Source: Pseudomonadota bacterium
GTDB lineage: Bacteria; Pseudomonadota; Gammaproteobacteria; Burkholderiales; Burkholderiaceae_C
Assembly (NCBI GenBank): GCA_018240985.1
Contig: JAFEER010000289.1
Location: 1 to 42,898 of the forward strand
DNA length: 42,898 nucleotides
Direction of reading: 5' to 3'
Below are positions 7,887-16,954 of the stretch, piece after piece (within the stretch, counting starts at the first letter, position 1; each line of letters opens with the position of its first letter). The notes below the pieces were generated by a model. It had not been told where the DNA came from, did not search any database, and saw only the letters and a program-made list of their open reading frames with translations. The position numbers and the translations under genes were made by a program.

Positions 7887-8333
7887 TCAGCCCGCCAGCG
7901 CCGCCTTGACGGCGGCGGACACCTGGCCCATCTCGGCCTTGCCGGCCAGGCGGGTCTTGACCACGCCCATCACCTTGCCCATGTCGCCTGCACCCTTGGC
8001 GCCCAGCTCGGCCACGATGGCCTGCACGGCGCTGGCCACCTCGTCGGCCGACATGCGCGCGGGAAGGTAGGCCTGCAGCACGGCCAGTTCGGCCTTTTCC
8101 TTGTCGGCCAGGTCCTGGCGGCCGGCGCCCTCGAACGCCGTGATGCTGTCCTTGCGCTGCTTGATGAGCTTGTCCACGATGGCGACGACGGCGGCGTCAT
8201 CCAGCGTGATGCGCTCGTCCACTTCGCGTTGCTTCATGGCGGCCAGCAGCAGGCGGATGGTGCCCAGGCGCTCGCTGTCCTTGGCGCGCATGGCAGTCTT
8301 CATGTCTTCGGTGATCTGATCCTTGAGGCTCAT
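7887..8333 (-). CDS. yqeY: YqeY / GatB-tail domain protein
   Basis: 148-residue all-helical protein of the GatB/YqeY family, related to the tRNA-binding tail of amidotransferase subunit GatB. Its cellular role is not established. The sequence starts MSLKDQITEDMKTAMRAKDSERLGTIRLL, the typical N-terminus, and ends with the GMGKVMGVVK-like segment (DMGKVMGVVKTRLAGKA). Start 8333 is preceded by ggaga; a longer in-frame start at 8369 would run into the terminator hairpin and is rejected. It follows rpsU on the same strand, an arrangement common in proteobacteria. Confidence 0.92.
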   Translation of the reverse strand: MSLKDQITEDMKTAMRAKDSERLGTIRLLLAAMKQREVDERITLDDAAVVAIVDKLIKQRKDSITAFEGAGRQDLADKEKAELAVLQAYLPARMSADEVASAVQAIVAELGAKGAGDMGKVMGVVKTRLAGKAEMGQVSAAVKAALAG

Positions 8334-8365
8334 GGTGTTTCTCCGGTCAAAAAGCAAAACAAAAA

Positions 8366-8402
8366 GCAAAAAACCCGCGCTTGGCGTCCCTAGCGCGGGT
8401 TT
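8366..8402 (-). terminator. Terminator or attenuator between rpsU and yqeY
   Basis: On the minus strand aacccgcgct pairs with agcgcgggtt across a 10-base loop and is followed by tttttt and further T-rich sequence. It begins 40 bases past the rpsU stop and should end or reduce transcription before yqeY. Confidence 0.85.
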
Positions 8403-8442
8403 GGTGGGCGATTCCTGGAAGGAGGGCGCCGGGCTGTGCTTA

Positions 8443-8655
8443 TTAGTACAGCTTCTTGGGCAGCTGCATGCTGCGCACGCGCTTGTAGTGGCGCTTGACG
8501 GCGGCGGCCTTCTTGCGCTTGCGCTCGGCGGTGGGCTTCTCGTAGAACTCGCGGGCGCGCAGGTCGGTCAGCAGGCCCAGCTTTTCAATGGTGCGCTTGA
8601 AGCGGCGCAGGGCAACGTCAAAAGGCTCGTTTTCTTTAACGCGAATGGTGGTCAT
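8443..8655 (-). CDS. rpsU: 30S ribosomal protein S21
   Basis: 70-residue small-subunit ribosomal protein bS21. The sequence begins [21 protein letters not shown] and has the basic C-terminal half ([16 protein letters not shown]) that binds 16S rRNA near the anti-Shine-Dalgarno region. Length and sequence fit the family throughout. It is followed by a terminator and yqeY. The leader (8656 to about 8777) contains a long-range hairpin. Confidence 0.97.
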
Positions 8656-8789
8656 TAGCTAATGTGTTTCCAAATTGTGCCCACAGAGGGTGTCCAGGAA
8701 GATCGGGCCTGGGCGCCATGTGTGGCGGGTTCCCCGTCTTGTAACTAGTATCCGGCCGACGGGGTTTGCCAGCAAAGCCAAGCATTATA
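8656..8789 (-). promoter_or_regulatory. rpsU promoter -10 and structured leader
   Basis: A perfect TATAAT lies on the minus strand at 8784-8789; no convincing -35 is seen at 16-18 bases. Transcription would start near 8777, giving a leader of about 120 bases. Within it ccccgtc pairs with gacgggg across roughly 20 bases (about 8737-8766). No gene fits in the stretch 8656-8945; the rest is the sufB promoter side. Confidence 0.5.
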
Positions 8790-8892
8790 GCGATAAACCA
8801 CACAACGGCAGGGCCATGCGATGATTCAGTAGGGGCGATGGCCCGCTAACGAGGACAATAGCACTTGTATGCGTACAGGAACCGCCTGGCGC

Positions 8893-8928
8893 TTGGCCGA
8901 ATCTAAAAAAGATTCATACCATATGGAT
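8893..8928 (+). promoter_or_regulatory. Putative sufB promoter with internal inverted repeat
   Basis: TTGGCC (8893-8898) and TACCAT (8917-8922) are 18 bases apart and could serve as -35 and -10. Between them GAATCT-AAAAA-AGATTC (8899-8915) is a perfect 6-bp inverted repeat, well placed for a repressor. An 8-bp palindrome CCATATGG (8919-8926) overlaps the -10. This AT-rich patch stands out against the GC-rich surroundings. The transcription start would be only about 15-20 bases before sufB. Confidence 0.4.
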
Positions 8929-8945
8929 ATTTAAACACCGACTGC

Positions 8946-10442
<1,497 letters not shown>

Positions 10443-10453
10443 TATGTATTGCT

Positions 10454-10543
10454 CCTTCCCCCTCTGGGGGAAGGCTGGGATAGGAGCTGGCGCCGTGCGT
10501 ATGCGGCGGGCCCCCACCCCAACCCTCCCCCAGTGGGGGAGGG
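10454..10543. repeat. Double-hairpin GC repeat in the sufB-sufC gap
   Basis: Two hairpins, ccttcccc..ggggaagg (about 10454-10474) and ccctccccca gt gggggaggg (10523-10543), enclose about 48 bases. It is one of three copies in this window. It fills most of the 130-base gap between sufB and sufC, while the other junctions in the operon are overlapping or very short. Confidence 0.7.
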
Positions 10544-10572
10544 AGGTAGAACCAGAATCAAAGGAAAACCCC

Positions 10573-11346
10573 ATGACCCACACCCCACCCCTGCTGCAAG
10601 TGCGCGACCTGCGCGTGAACATTGGCGAGCGCACCGTGCTGCACTCGGTCTCGCTCGACGTGCCGGCCGGCCAATTGGTGGTGCTGATGGGCGCCAACGG
10701 CAGCGGCAAGAGCACGCTGGGCATGGCGCTGGCCGGCCACCCGCATTTCACGGTGCAGGGCGGGCAGGCGCTGCTCGGCGGCCAGGATCTGCTGCAGATG
10801 CCGGCGCATGAGCGCGCCCGCGCCGGGCTTTTCGTCTCCTTCCAGTCGCCGCCCGATGTGCCGGGCGTGAAGAACAACCTGTTCATCCGCACCGCGCTGA
10901 ATGCCGTGCGCGAATCGCGCGGCGAGGAGCCGCTGGACGCGTTCGACTTCCTCTCCAGTGCCAAGAAAACCGCCAAGGAACTGGGCCTGCCCGAAGCCAT
11001 GCTGAACCGCCCGGTGAACGAGGGCTTCTCGGGCGGCGAGCGCAAGCGCAATGAGCTCTTGCAGCTCTCGCTCCTGAAGCCGCGCCTGGTGCTGCTCGAC
11101 GAGATCGACTCCGGCATGGACGTGGACGGCGTGCGCGCCGTCGTCGCCCTGGTGCAGAGGCTGCGCGCCGAGGGCACCTCCTTCATCGTCGTCTCGCACT
11201 ACCTGCAGATGATCGAGCAGCTCGAACCCGATGCCGTGCTGCGCCTGGATCAGGGCTGCATCGCCGAAACGGGCGACCTGGAGCTGGCACGCAGCATTGC
11301 GCGCACCGGCTTTGCGCGTGCGCGCAACCAAGCGGTGGAGGCCTGA
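10573..11346 (+). CDS. sufC: Fe-S assembly ATPase SufC
   Basis: 257-residue ABC-type ATPase of the SufBCD complex; its ATP cycle remodels SufB-SufD during cluster assembly. It has Walker A (GANGSGKST), the Q-loop in FVSFQSPPDVPGV, the signature FSGGERKRNE, Walker B (LVLLDEIDSGMD) and the switch histidine (VVSHY). No membrane segment is present, as expected. ATG 10573 follows aaagga at good spacing; the frame is open further upstream but only through repeat sequence. It ends four bases before sufD. Confidence 0.96.
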   Translation: MTHTPPLLQVRDLRVNIGERTVLHSVSLDVPAGQLVVLMGANGSGKSTLGMALAGHPHFTVQGGQALLGGQDLLQMPAHERARAGLFVSFQSPPDVPGVKNNLFIRTALNAVRESRGEEPLDAFDFLSSAKKTAKELGLPEAMLNRPVNEGFSGGERKRNELLQLSLLKPRLVLLDEIDSGMDVDGVRAVVALVQRLRAEGTSFIVVSHYLQMIEQLEPDAVLRLDQGCIAETGDLELARSIARTGFARARNQAVEA

Positions 11347-11350
11347 GGCC

Positions 11351-12598
11351 ATGGACCGCGCAAGAGCCGACATCCTCGCCGCACGCGACCACCTGCAGCA
11401 GCAGGGCTGGATCGCGCGCAAGAGCGAAGCCTTCCACCACCTGCCGCCGCCGGCGCTCGAGCAATGGCTGGGCACGCCCGAGCAGGGCGGCTGCGAGGCC
11501 CCGGCCCTCGATGGCTCGGGCTGGACGCTGCACCCGATTCACAACCAGTTCGGCAACCATGCCTCCAGCGGCATCCATGCGCGTTGGCTGGACGCGCTGG
11601 ACGCCGCCGAGCGCGCCGAGCTGTTCGCCGGCCTGCCGCAGCCCGGCAGCGACGAGGCCGCGCCCTTTGCCTGGGCGCACCGCGCGCTGTGCCGCCTGGG
11701 GCTGCGCCTGCGCATCAGCGCCACGCCGGGCAAGGAGCGCGAGCCGGTCTGGCTGGAGCTGCGCCACCAGCCGCGCGCCCAGGCCGAGGCGCCGCTCCTG
11801 GTGCTGGACGTGGAGCCCGGCGTGCACTGCGTGCTCATCGAAACCCACGAACGCCAGGCCGCCGCCTGCGGCCACCAGGTGGCGCAGAACCTGCACGCCC
11901 ATGTGCGCCTGGGCGCGGGCGCGCAGCTGCAGCATCTGCGCATCGTGAGTCCGGCCGAGGCCGACAGCGTGGCCCACCATGTGCACGTCAACGTCGCCGC
12001 CGGCGCCGAGTACGCGCAGGCCCTGGTCGCCACCAGCGCCGGCTACCACTTGCAGCGCAACCAGATCACGCTGCAGGGCAAGGGCGCGCAGGCGCGCAGC
12101 GCCGCGCTGCTGCTGGCCGGCGCGCAGAAGATCGACGCCCAGACCTATACGCGCGTTCAGTCCACGCACTGCGTGAGCAGCGTGCAGGCCCTGGCACTGG
12201 CCCAGGGCCGGGCCCATGTGGTGGCCAATGCCCACACCTATATCGCCGCCGGCGCCGACGAGGCCGACGTGCACCAGCGCCTGATGGGCGTGCCGCTCGC
12301 GGGCAGCCCGCGCCTGATCCTGCGCCCGCACCTGGAGATCCTGCACGACAACGTGCAGGCCGCGCATGGCGCCACCTGGGGCGCGCTGCCCGAGGACGCG
12401 CTGTTCTACGCCCGCCAGCGCGGCCTGGACGAGGCCAGCGCGCGTGCCCTGGTCATCGACGGCATGGCCCGCGCCCTGCTGGAGCGCAGCCTGGGCGGCG
12501 AGGACGACGGACTGCTGGCGCAATGGCTGCGCAGCGGCTGGCTGGCGCGCGCCATCGGGCAGCAGCTGCAGGGGAATGCGGAGGTGCAACATGGGTGA
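11351..12598 (+). CDS. sufD: Fe-S assembly protein SufD
   Basis: 415-residue partner of SufB in the SufBCD scaffold. The N-terminal third is helical and variable. The C-terminal beta-helix carries the conserved segments RPHLEILHDNVQAAHGATWGAL, whose AAHGAT histidine matches the functionally important residue of SufD proteins, and LFYARQRGLDEASARALVIDGM. The gene starts four bases after sufC and its stop overlaps an ATG at 12591 that is in frame with sufS. Confidence 0.94.
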   Translation: MDRARADILAARDHLQQQGWIARKSEAFHHLPPPALEQWLGTPEQGGCEAPALDGSGWTLHPIHNQFGNHASSGIHARWLDALDAAERAELFAGLPQPGSDEAAPFAWAHRALCRLGLRLRISATPGKEREPVWLELRHQPRAQAEAPLLVLDVEPGVHCVLIETHERQAAACGHQVAQNLHAHVRLGAGAQLQHLRIVSPAEADSVAHHVHVNVAAGAEYAQALVATSAGYHLQRNQITLQGKGAQARSAALLLAGAQKIDAQTYTRVQSTHCVSSVQALALAQGRAHVVANAHTYIAAGADEADVHQRLMGVPLAGSPRLILRPHLEILHDNVQAAHGATWGALPEDALFYARQRGLDEASARALVIDGMARALLERSLGGEDDGLLAQWLRSGWLARAIGQQLQGNAEVQHG

Positions 12599-12639
12599 TT
12601 CATTGCCTGTCCGTGGACTGGGTGTTGGCGTCGCCAGCC

Positions 12640-12729
12640 CTCACCCCCACCCTCTCCCAGTGGGAGAGGGGGCAAATACCGGCACGGACTCACTCCCTCG
12701 CCCCTCTGGGGAGAGGGCCGGGGTGAGGG
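12640..12729. repeat. Double-hairpin GC repeat in the sufD-sufS junction
   Basis: Bounded by cctcaccc and gggtgaggg, it contains the hairpins cctctccc ag tgggagagg and ccctcgcccctctggggagaggg. It is open in the sufS frame, encoding a proline/glycine-rich stretch (SPHPHPLPVGEGA...). The right end gtgaggg supplies the likely ribosome-binding site of sufS at 12732. Confidence 0.75.
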
Positions 12730-12731
12730 AC

Positions 12732-13955
12732 ATGCACGCGCTGCGCGCGCAGTTCCCCGTCCTCGCGCAGTCCATCCACGGCCAGCCGCTGGCCTATCTG
12801 GACAACGGCGCCACCACGCAGACGCCGCTGGCCGTGCAGCAGGCGCTGCAGCAGTTCGAGCAGCGCGACCGCGCCAACATCCACCGCGGCGTGCACACGC
12901 TGAGCCAGCGCGCCACCGACGCCTTCGAGGCCGCGCGCGGCGTGCTCAAGCGCTTTGTCGGCGCGGGGCGCGAGCATGAACTGGTCTTCACCAGCGGCAC
13001 CACCGAGGCGCTGAACATCGTCGCCCAGGGCCTGTGGGCCGCCGGGCCGGGCAAGGCCTGGCTGCGCGCGGGCGACCGCATCATCGTCAGCGGCCTGGAG
13101 CACCACGCCAACCTCATCCCCTGGCAGCAGGCGGCGCGCATGACCGGGGCCGAACTGGTCATCCTGCAGCCCGACGCCCAGGGCCGCGTGCATGTGCAGG
13201 ACTTGCAGGCGCTGCTGACGCCGGCCACGCGCGTGTTTGCCATCACCGCCGGCGCCAACGCCACGGGCGAGCGCCCGCCGTATGAAGAGATGCTCCAGCT
13301 GGCACGCGCCGCAGGGGCGCTGACGGTGCTGGACGCCGCCCAGGCCGTGGGCCACGGCATGCCGGCCCTGGCCACGCTGGACTGCGACTACATGGCCTTC
13401 TCGGGCCACAAGATGTATGGCCCCATGGGCACGGGCGCCTTGGTGGGCCGGCGCCAGGCGCTACAACTTTTGTACCCGCTGCGCCTCGGTGGCGACATGG
13501 TGGAATGGGTCAGCTACGAAGATGCCGGCTTTGCCCAGCTGCCCGCGCGCCTGGAGGGCGGCACGCCCAACGTGGGCGGGGCCGTGGGCCTGGCGGCGGC
13601 GGCGCAGTTCATCGACAGCGTGGGGCGCAGCGCCATCGACCAGCACCTGCACGCCCTGCGTGCGCGGGCCGTGGCGGGCCTCTCGGCCATCGACGGCATC
13701 ACCGTGCTGGCGCCGCACGCCACGCAGGCGGCGCTGGTGTCCTTCGTCGCGCGCGACGTGCACCCGCACGACATCGGCACGCTGCTGGACGAGCGCGGCA
13801 TTGCCGTGCGCACCGGCCACCACTGCGCCGAGCCGCTGCACAACCACTTCGGGCTGGGGCCGACCACGCGCGCCTCGTTCGCCCTGTACAACACCGCCGA
13901 GGAGGTCGATCGTCTCATCGCCGCCGTGGCCCACGCCGTCAAGGTTTTTCAATGA
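12732..13955 (+). CDS. sufS: Cysteine desulfurase SufS
   Basis: 407-residue PLP-dependent group II cysteine desulfurase that releases sulfur from cysteine for the Suf scaffold. PLP lysine is K227 (SGHKMYG), the persulfide cysteine is C365 (RTGHHCAEPL), and EHHANLIPW (around 124-131) is the cofactor-stacking region. ATG 12732 matches the usual SufS N-terminus. An upstream in-frame ATG at 12591, with a better ribosome-binding site (ggagg) and overlapping the sufD stop, would add 47 residues encoded by the repeat, so an N-terminally extended form is possible. SufU overlaps the stop by four bases. Confidence 0.94.
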   Translation: MHALRAQFPVLAQSIHGQPLAYLDNGATTQTPLAVQQALQQFEQRDRANIHRGVHTLSQRATDAFEAARGVLKRFVGAGREHELVFTSGTTEALNIVAQGLWAAGPGKAWLRAGDRIIVSGLEHHANLIPWQQAARMTGAELVILQPDAQGRVHVQDLQALLTPATRVFAITAGANATGERPPYEEMLQLARAAGALTVLDAAQAVGHGMPALATLDCDYMAFSGHKMYGPMGTGALVGRRQALQLLYPLRLGGDMVEWVSYEDAGFAQLPARLEGGTPNVGGAVGLAAAAQFIDSVGRSAIDQHLHALRARAVAGLSAIDGITVLAPHATQAALVSFVARDVHPHDIGTLLDERGIAVRTGHHCAEPLHNHFGLGPTTRASFALYNTAEEVDRLIAAVAHAVKVFQ

Positions 13956-14419
13956 GCACTGCAGAAAACGACCTCTACCAGGAAGTGGTGCTGGAGCACA
14001 AGCGTGCGCCGCGCAACTTCGGCCAGCTCGACCACCCCACGCACCAGGCCCAGGGCACCAATCCGTCCTGCGGCGACCGCGTGTCGGTGCAGCTGCAGCT
14101 GGACGGCGAACGCGTGGCCGACATCCGCTTCACCGGCCAGGGCTGCGCCATCTGCATGGCCTCCACCTCGATGATGACCGAGGCCGTCAAGGGCCGCGAC
14201 CTGGCCGTGGCGCAAGAGCTGCAACAGCATTTCCGCGCCGTGCTCACGGGCGAGGAAGACCCCGAGGGCGCACCCCTGGGCAAGCTCGTCAGCCTGGCCG
14301 GCGTGCGCCAATACCCGAGCCGCATCAAGTGTGCGCTGCTGGGCTGGCACGCGCTGATGCACGCCATTGCCGACAATGACGGCCAGGCCGTGTCCACCGA
14401 AGAGGAGGGCCAGCCATGA
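13952..14419 (+). CDS. sufU: SufU, sulfur-transfer / scaffold protein
   Basis: 155-residue IscU-like protein of the SufU type. It has the three conserved cysteines C40 (NPSCGD), C65 (GCAICMAS) and C127 (RIKCALLGW) plus D42, which together bind zinc in SufU and let it take sulfur from SufS. The insertion between the second and third cysteine (EEDPEGAPLG) is the SufU hallmark that separates it from IscU. No SufE gene is present, in keeping with a SufS-SufU pair. Both ends overlap neighbouring genes by four bases. Confidence 0.94.
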   Translation: MSTAENDLYQEVVLEHKRAPRNFGQLDHPTHQAQGTNPSCGDRVSVQLQLDGERVADIRFTGQGCAICMASTSMMTEAVKGRDLAVAQELQQHFRAVLTGEEDPEGAPLGKLVSLAGVRQYPSRIKCALLGWHALMHAIADNDGQAVSTEEEGQP

Positions 14420-14970
14420 TGAACCGCCGCCACCGCGAAGACGTGCTGGTGCGCCGCAACGTGATGGTCGAGACCATTCCGACGGGCCAGCCGGTCGAGC
14501 TGGAGCAGGGCATGCTGGCGCAGGTCACGCAGGCGCTGGGCTCGTCCTTCACGCTCTTGGTCGAAGGCCAGCTCATGCGCCTCAAGGGTGCCGACGCCGA
14601 CGCCATCGGCAAGCAGCCGCCAGAGACCATCGCCGTGCCCGAGGACTTGCACCTCGACGACCTGGAGCCGCTGGTCTGGGAGACCCTGCGCACTTGCTAC
14701 GACCCCGAGATTCCGGTCAACATCGTCGATCTGGGCCTGGTCTACCGCCTGGAATTCCAGCCTGCCGACGAGGCCGACAAGGTTCGCGCGGTGATCGACA
14801 TGACGCTCACAGCCCCCGGCTGCGGCATGGGCGAATCCATCGCCAACGAGGTCTGCGACAAGGTGCTGGCCCTGCCGCGCGTGGCCGACATCACCGTGAA
14901 CCTGGTGTTCGACCCGCCCTGGGATCGCTCCATGATGAGCGAAGAGGCGCAGCTGGCGCTGGGCCTCTGA
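14416..14970 (+). CDS. sufT: SufT, DUF59 (MIP18-like) Fe-S maturation protein
   Basis: 184-residue protein with a C-terminal DUF59/MIP18 domain (about 82-180), containing the hallmark DPEIPVNIVDLGLVY and the conserved cysteine motif TAPGCGMGE. Proteins of this type help in maturation or delivery of Fe-S clusters. The N-terminal ~75 residues, VETIPTGQPVELEQG onward, form the extension typical of the SufT group. It starts on the overlapping ATGATG at 14416-14421 and closes the suf operon, ending four bases before the convergent flavoprotein gene. Confidence 0.92.
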   Translation: MMNRRHREDVLVRRNVMVETIPTGQPVELEQGMLAQVTQALGSSFTLLVEGQLMRLKGADADAIGKQPPETIAVPEDLHLDDLEPLVWETLRTCYDPEIPVNIVDLGLVYRLEFQPADEADKVRAVIDMTLTAPGCGMGESIANEVCDKVLALPRVADITVNLVFDPPWDRSMMSEEAQLALGL

Positions 14971-14974
14971 TCGT

Positions 14975-16375
14975 TTACGCGGCCGGCAGGGCCTGCGCGC
15001 AGGCATGGGCGCTGGCCCAGGCCCACTGGAAGTTGTAGCCGCCCAGCCAGCCGGTGACGTCCACCACCTCGCCGATGAAGTACAGGCCCGGCTGGCTTTT
15101 GCACTCCATGCTCTGTTGCGACAGGGCGCGCGTGTCCACGCCGCCCAGCGTGACCTCGGCCTTCTTGTAGCCCTCCGTCCCCATGGGCGTGAGCTCCCAG
15201 CGCGCCAGCCGCTCGGCCAGGCGCGCCAGGGCCTTGTCGCTGGCCTCGTTGATGGGGCGCTGCCAGTCGGCATCGGTGCTGGCCCAGGCCTCGGCCAGGC
15301 GGCCGGGCACCAGGGTGGCGAGTTCGTTGGCGATGCGTTTCTTCGATCGCGCCTTGGCCTGCGCCAGGGCGGCGGGCAAATCAACCCCCGGCGCCAGGTT
15401 GATGGAAAGGGGCGCGCCGTCCTGCCAGTAGCTGGAGATCTGCAGCACCGCCGGCCCCGACAGGCCGCGGTGCGTGAACAGCAGATCCTCATGGAAGGCC
15501 ATGCGCTCCTTCTTCGCTCCCACGCTGATCTCCACCGGCAGCGCCAGGCCGGCCAGCTGCGCATAGGGCGCCCAGTCCGCGCCGTCGAAGGTCAGGGGCA
15601 CCAGGCCGGGGCGCTGCGCCACCAGGGGCAGGCCGAACTGCCGGGCGATGCGGTAACCCAGGTCGCTGGCGCCGATCTTGGGGATGGATAGGCCGCCGGT
15701 GGCGATGACCAGGCTGCGCGCCTGCACCGGGCCGCGGTCGGTATTGATTTGATAGCTGCCAGCGCTTATCGTATAAGCGTTAGAGCCGGAAATAACCTGA
15801 TAATTTTCGGGGCGTGGCTGCCCCTCACCCCTCCCTCTCCCCAAAGGGGCGAGGGCGATCGCTGGCGCCGGTATTTCTCCCTCTCCCTCTGGGAGAGGGC
15901 CGGGGTGAGGGCTTGCGGCCTGGTTGGATGCATGCCGCTCAGTGGCCCCATACGCAACGCTTTTCACACCGCAGGGCTGCCAGTGCTCGACACGCCCATC
16001 GGCGCATTCGGCCAGCAGCATGGCGGTGATGTCCTCGGCCGAGCGGTCGGCAAACAGCTGGCCCTTGTGCTTTTCATGAAAGGCGATGCCGTGGCGCTGC
16101 ACCAGGGCGATAAAGTCCTGCGGTGTGTAGCGCGACAGGGCCGAGCGGCAGAACTGCGGGTTCTGCCCCACGAAGTGCTTGTGCGGCGCGCGTACATCGA
16201 GTTCGCGGTTGGTGAAATTGCAGCGCCCGCCGCCCGAGATGCGGATCTTCTCGGCCACCTTGTCGGCGTGGTCGATGAGCAGCACCTTCAGGCCACGCTG
16301 GCCCGCCTGGGCGGCGCAGAACAGGCCGGCGGCGCCAGCGCCGATGATGACGGCATCAAAAAATGGGGTGGACAC
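14975..16375 (-). CDS. YhiN/HI0933-family FAD oxidoreductase with repeat-derived insert
   Basis: 466-residue flavoprotein of the HI0933 (YhiN) family; substrate unknown. The FAD-binding Rossmann motif is at the N-terminus (VIIGAGAAGLFCA), with the family motif ISGGGRCNFTN (about 47-56), ATGGLS (about 225-230) and the C-terminal GEVVDVTGWLGGYNFQWAWASG-like stretch. Residues about 151-208 are not family sequence: they are encoded by a 93-bp double-hairpin repeat (SPHPGPLPEGEGE...) followed by a palindromic repeat (SGSNAYTISAGSYQI). The frame is intact, and removing the insert would give about 405 residues, near the family norm. It converges with sufT. Confidence 0.9.
   Translation of the reverse strand: MSTPFFDAVIIGAGAAGLFCAAQAGQRGLKVLLIDHADKVAEKIRISGGGRCNFTNRELDVRAPHKHFVGQNPQFCRSALSRYTPQDFIALVQRHGIAFHEKHKGQLFADRSAEDITAMLLAECADGRVEHWQPCGVKSVAYGATERHASNQAASPHPGPLPEGEGEIPAPAIALAPLGRGRGEGQPRPENYQVISGSNAYTISAGSYQINTDRGPVQARSLVIATGGLSIPKIGASDLGYRIARQFGLPLVAQRPGLVPLTFDGADWAPYAQLAGLALPVEISVGAKKERMAFHEDLLFTHRGLSGPAVLQISSYWQDGAPLSINLAPGVDLPAALAQAKARSKKRIANELATLVPGRLAEAWASTDADWQRPINEASDKALARLAERLARWELTPMGTEGYKKAEVTLGGVDTRALSQQSMECKSQPGLYFIGEVVDVTGWLGGYNFQWAWASAHACAQALPAA
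15758..15800. repeat. Palindromic repeat inside the flavoprotein gene
   Basis: tagctgccagcgcttat-cg-tataagcgttagagcc forms a stem with agcgcttat pairing to ataagcgtt. It is translated in frame. It is the same family as the terminator at 6713-6754. Confidence 0.7.
15821..15913. repeat. Double-hairpin GC repeat inside the flavoprotein gene
   Basis: Bounded by cccctcaccc and gggtgaggg, with hairpins ccctctcccc aaa ggggcgaggg and ccctctccctctgggagaggg. It is translated without a stop in the flavoprotein frame. The right half is nearly identical to the copy at 12640-12729. Confidence 0.75.
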
Positions 16376-16440
16376 GGAGTGGCAAGCTGAACGGGCAAAG
16401 CCGGCGATTGTCGCCCAGCGCGCGCGTCGCCCTGGCTTTC

Positions 16441-16452
16441 TACAATGCCGGC
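16441..16452 (+). promoter_or_regulatory. Possible -10 of the thioesterase gene
   Basis: TACAAT at 16441-16446 lies six bases before the ATG, so transcription could begin at or next to the start codon, giving a leaderless message. No good -35 is visible and there is no ribosome-binding site. Confidence 0.3.
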
Positions 16453-16944
16453 ATGAACCTGCCCGCGCACCAACTCAGCATGACCGTGCTCATGTCGCCC
16501 GACATGGCCAACTTCTCCGGCAACGTCCACGGCGGCGCCATCCTCAGGCTGCTGGATCAGGTGGCCTACGCCTGCGCCAGCCGCTATTCGGGCAGTTATG
16601 TGGTCACGCTCAGCGTGGATCAGGTGATGTTCCTGCAGCCCATCCATGTGGGCGAACTGGTGACCTTCCTGGCCAGCGTCAACCACACCGGCAAGTCGTC
16701 GATGGAGATCGGCATCAAGGTGATCGCCGAGGACATCCGCACCCAGGTGGTGCGGCATGTGAACAGCTGTTTTTTCTCGATGGTGGCGGTGGACGACGCG
16801 CGCAAGCCCACGCCGGTGCCGCCGCTCACCCCCGCAGATCACGACGAGCGCCGCCGCTGGGAGGCCGCGCTGCTGCGCAAGGCGCTGCGCCGCGAGCAGG
16901 CCGAGCGCTTCGAGCAGATCCGACAGGCCAGCGCCGCGGGCTGA
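16453..16944 (+). CDS. Hotdog-fold acyl-CoA thioesterase
   Basis: 163-residue cytoplasmic acyl-CoA thioesterase of the hotdog (YciA/BACH-like) family. The catalytic region FSGNVHGGAILRLLDQVAYACASRYSG is near the N-terminus, followed by the strand motif VVTLSVDQVMFLQPIHVGELV. A charged C-terminal helix (about 130-160, rich in R, E and Q) follows the fold. Substrate chain length cannot be told. The gene is divergent from the flavoprotein gene (78 bases) and convergent with pqiC. Confidence 0.9.
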   Translation: MNLPAHQLSMTVLMSPDMANFSGNVHGGAILRLLDQVAYACASRYSGSYVVTLSVDQVMFLQPIHVGELVTFLASVNHTGKSSMEIGIKVIAEDIRTQVVRHVNSCFFSMVAVDDARKPTPVPPLTPADHDERRRWEAALLRKALRREQAERFEQIRQASAAG

Positions 16945-16954
16945 ACGCTGCGGG

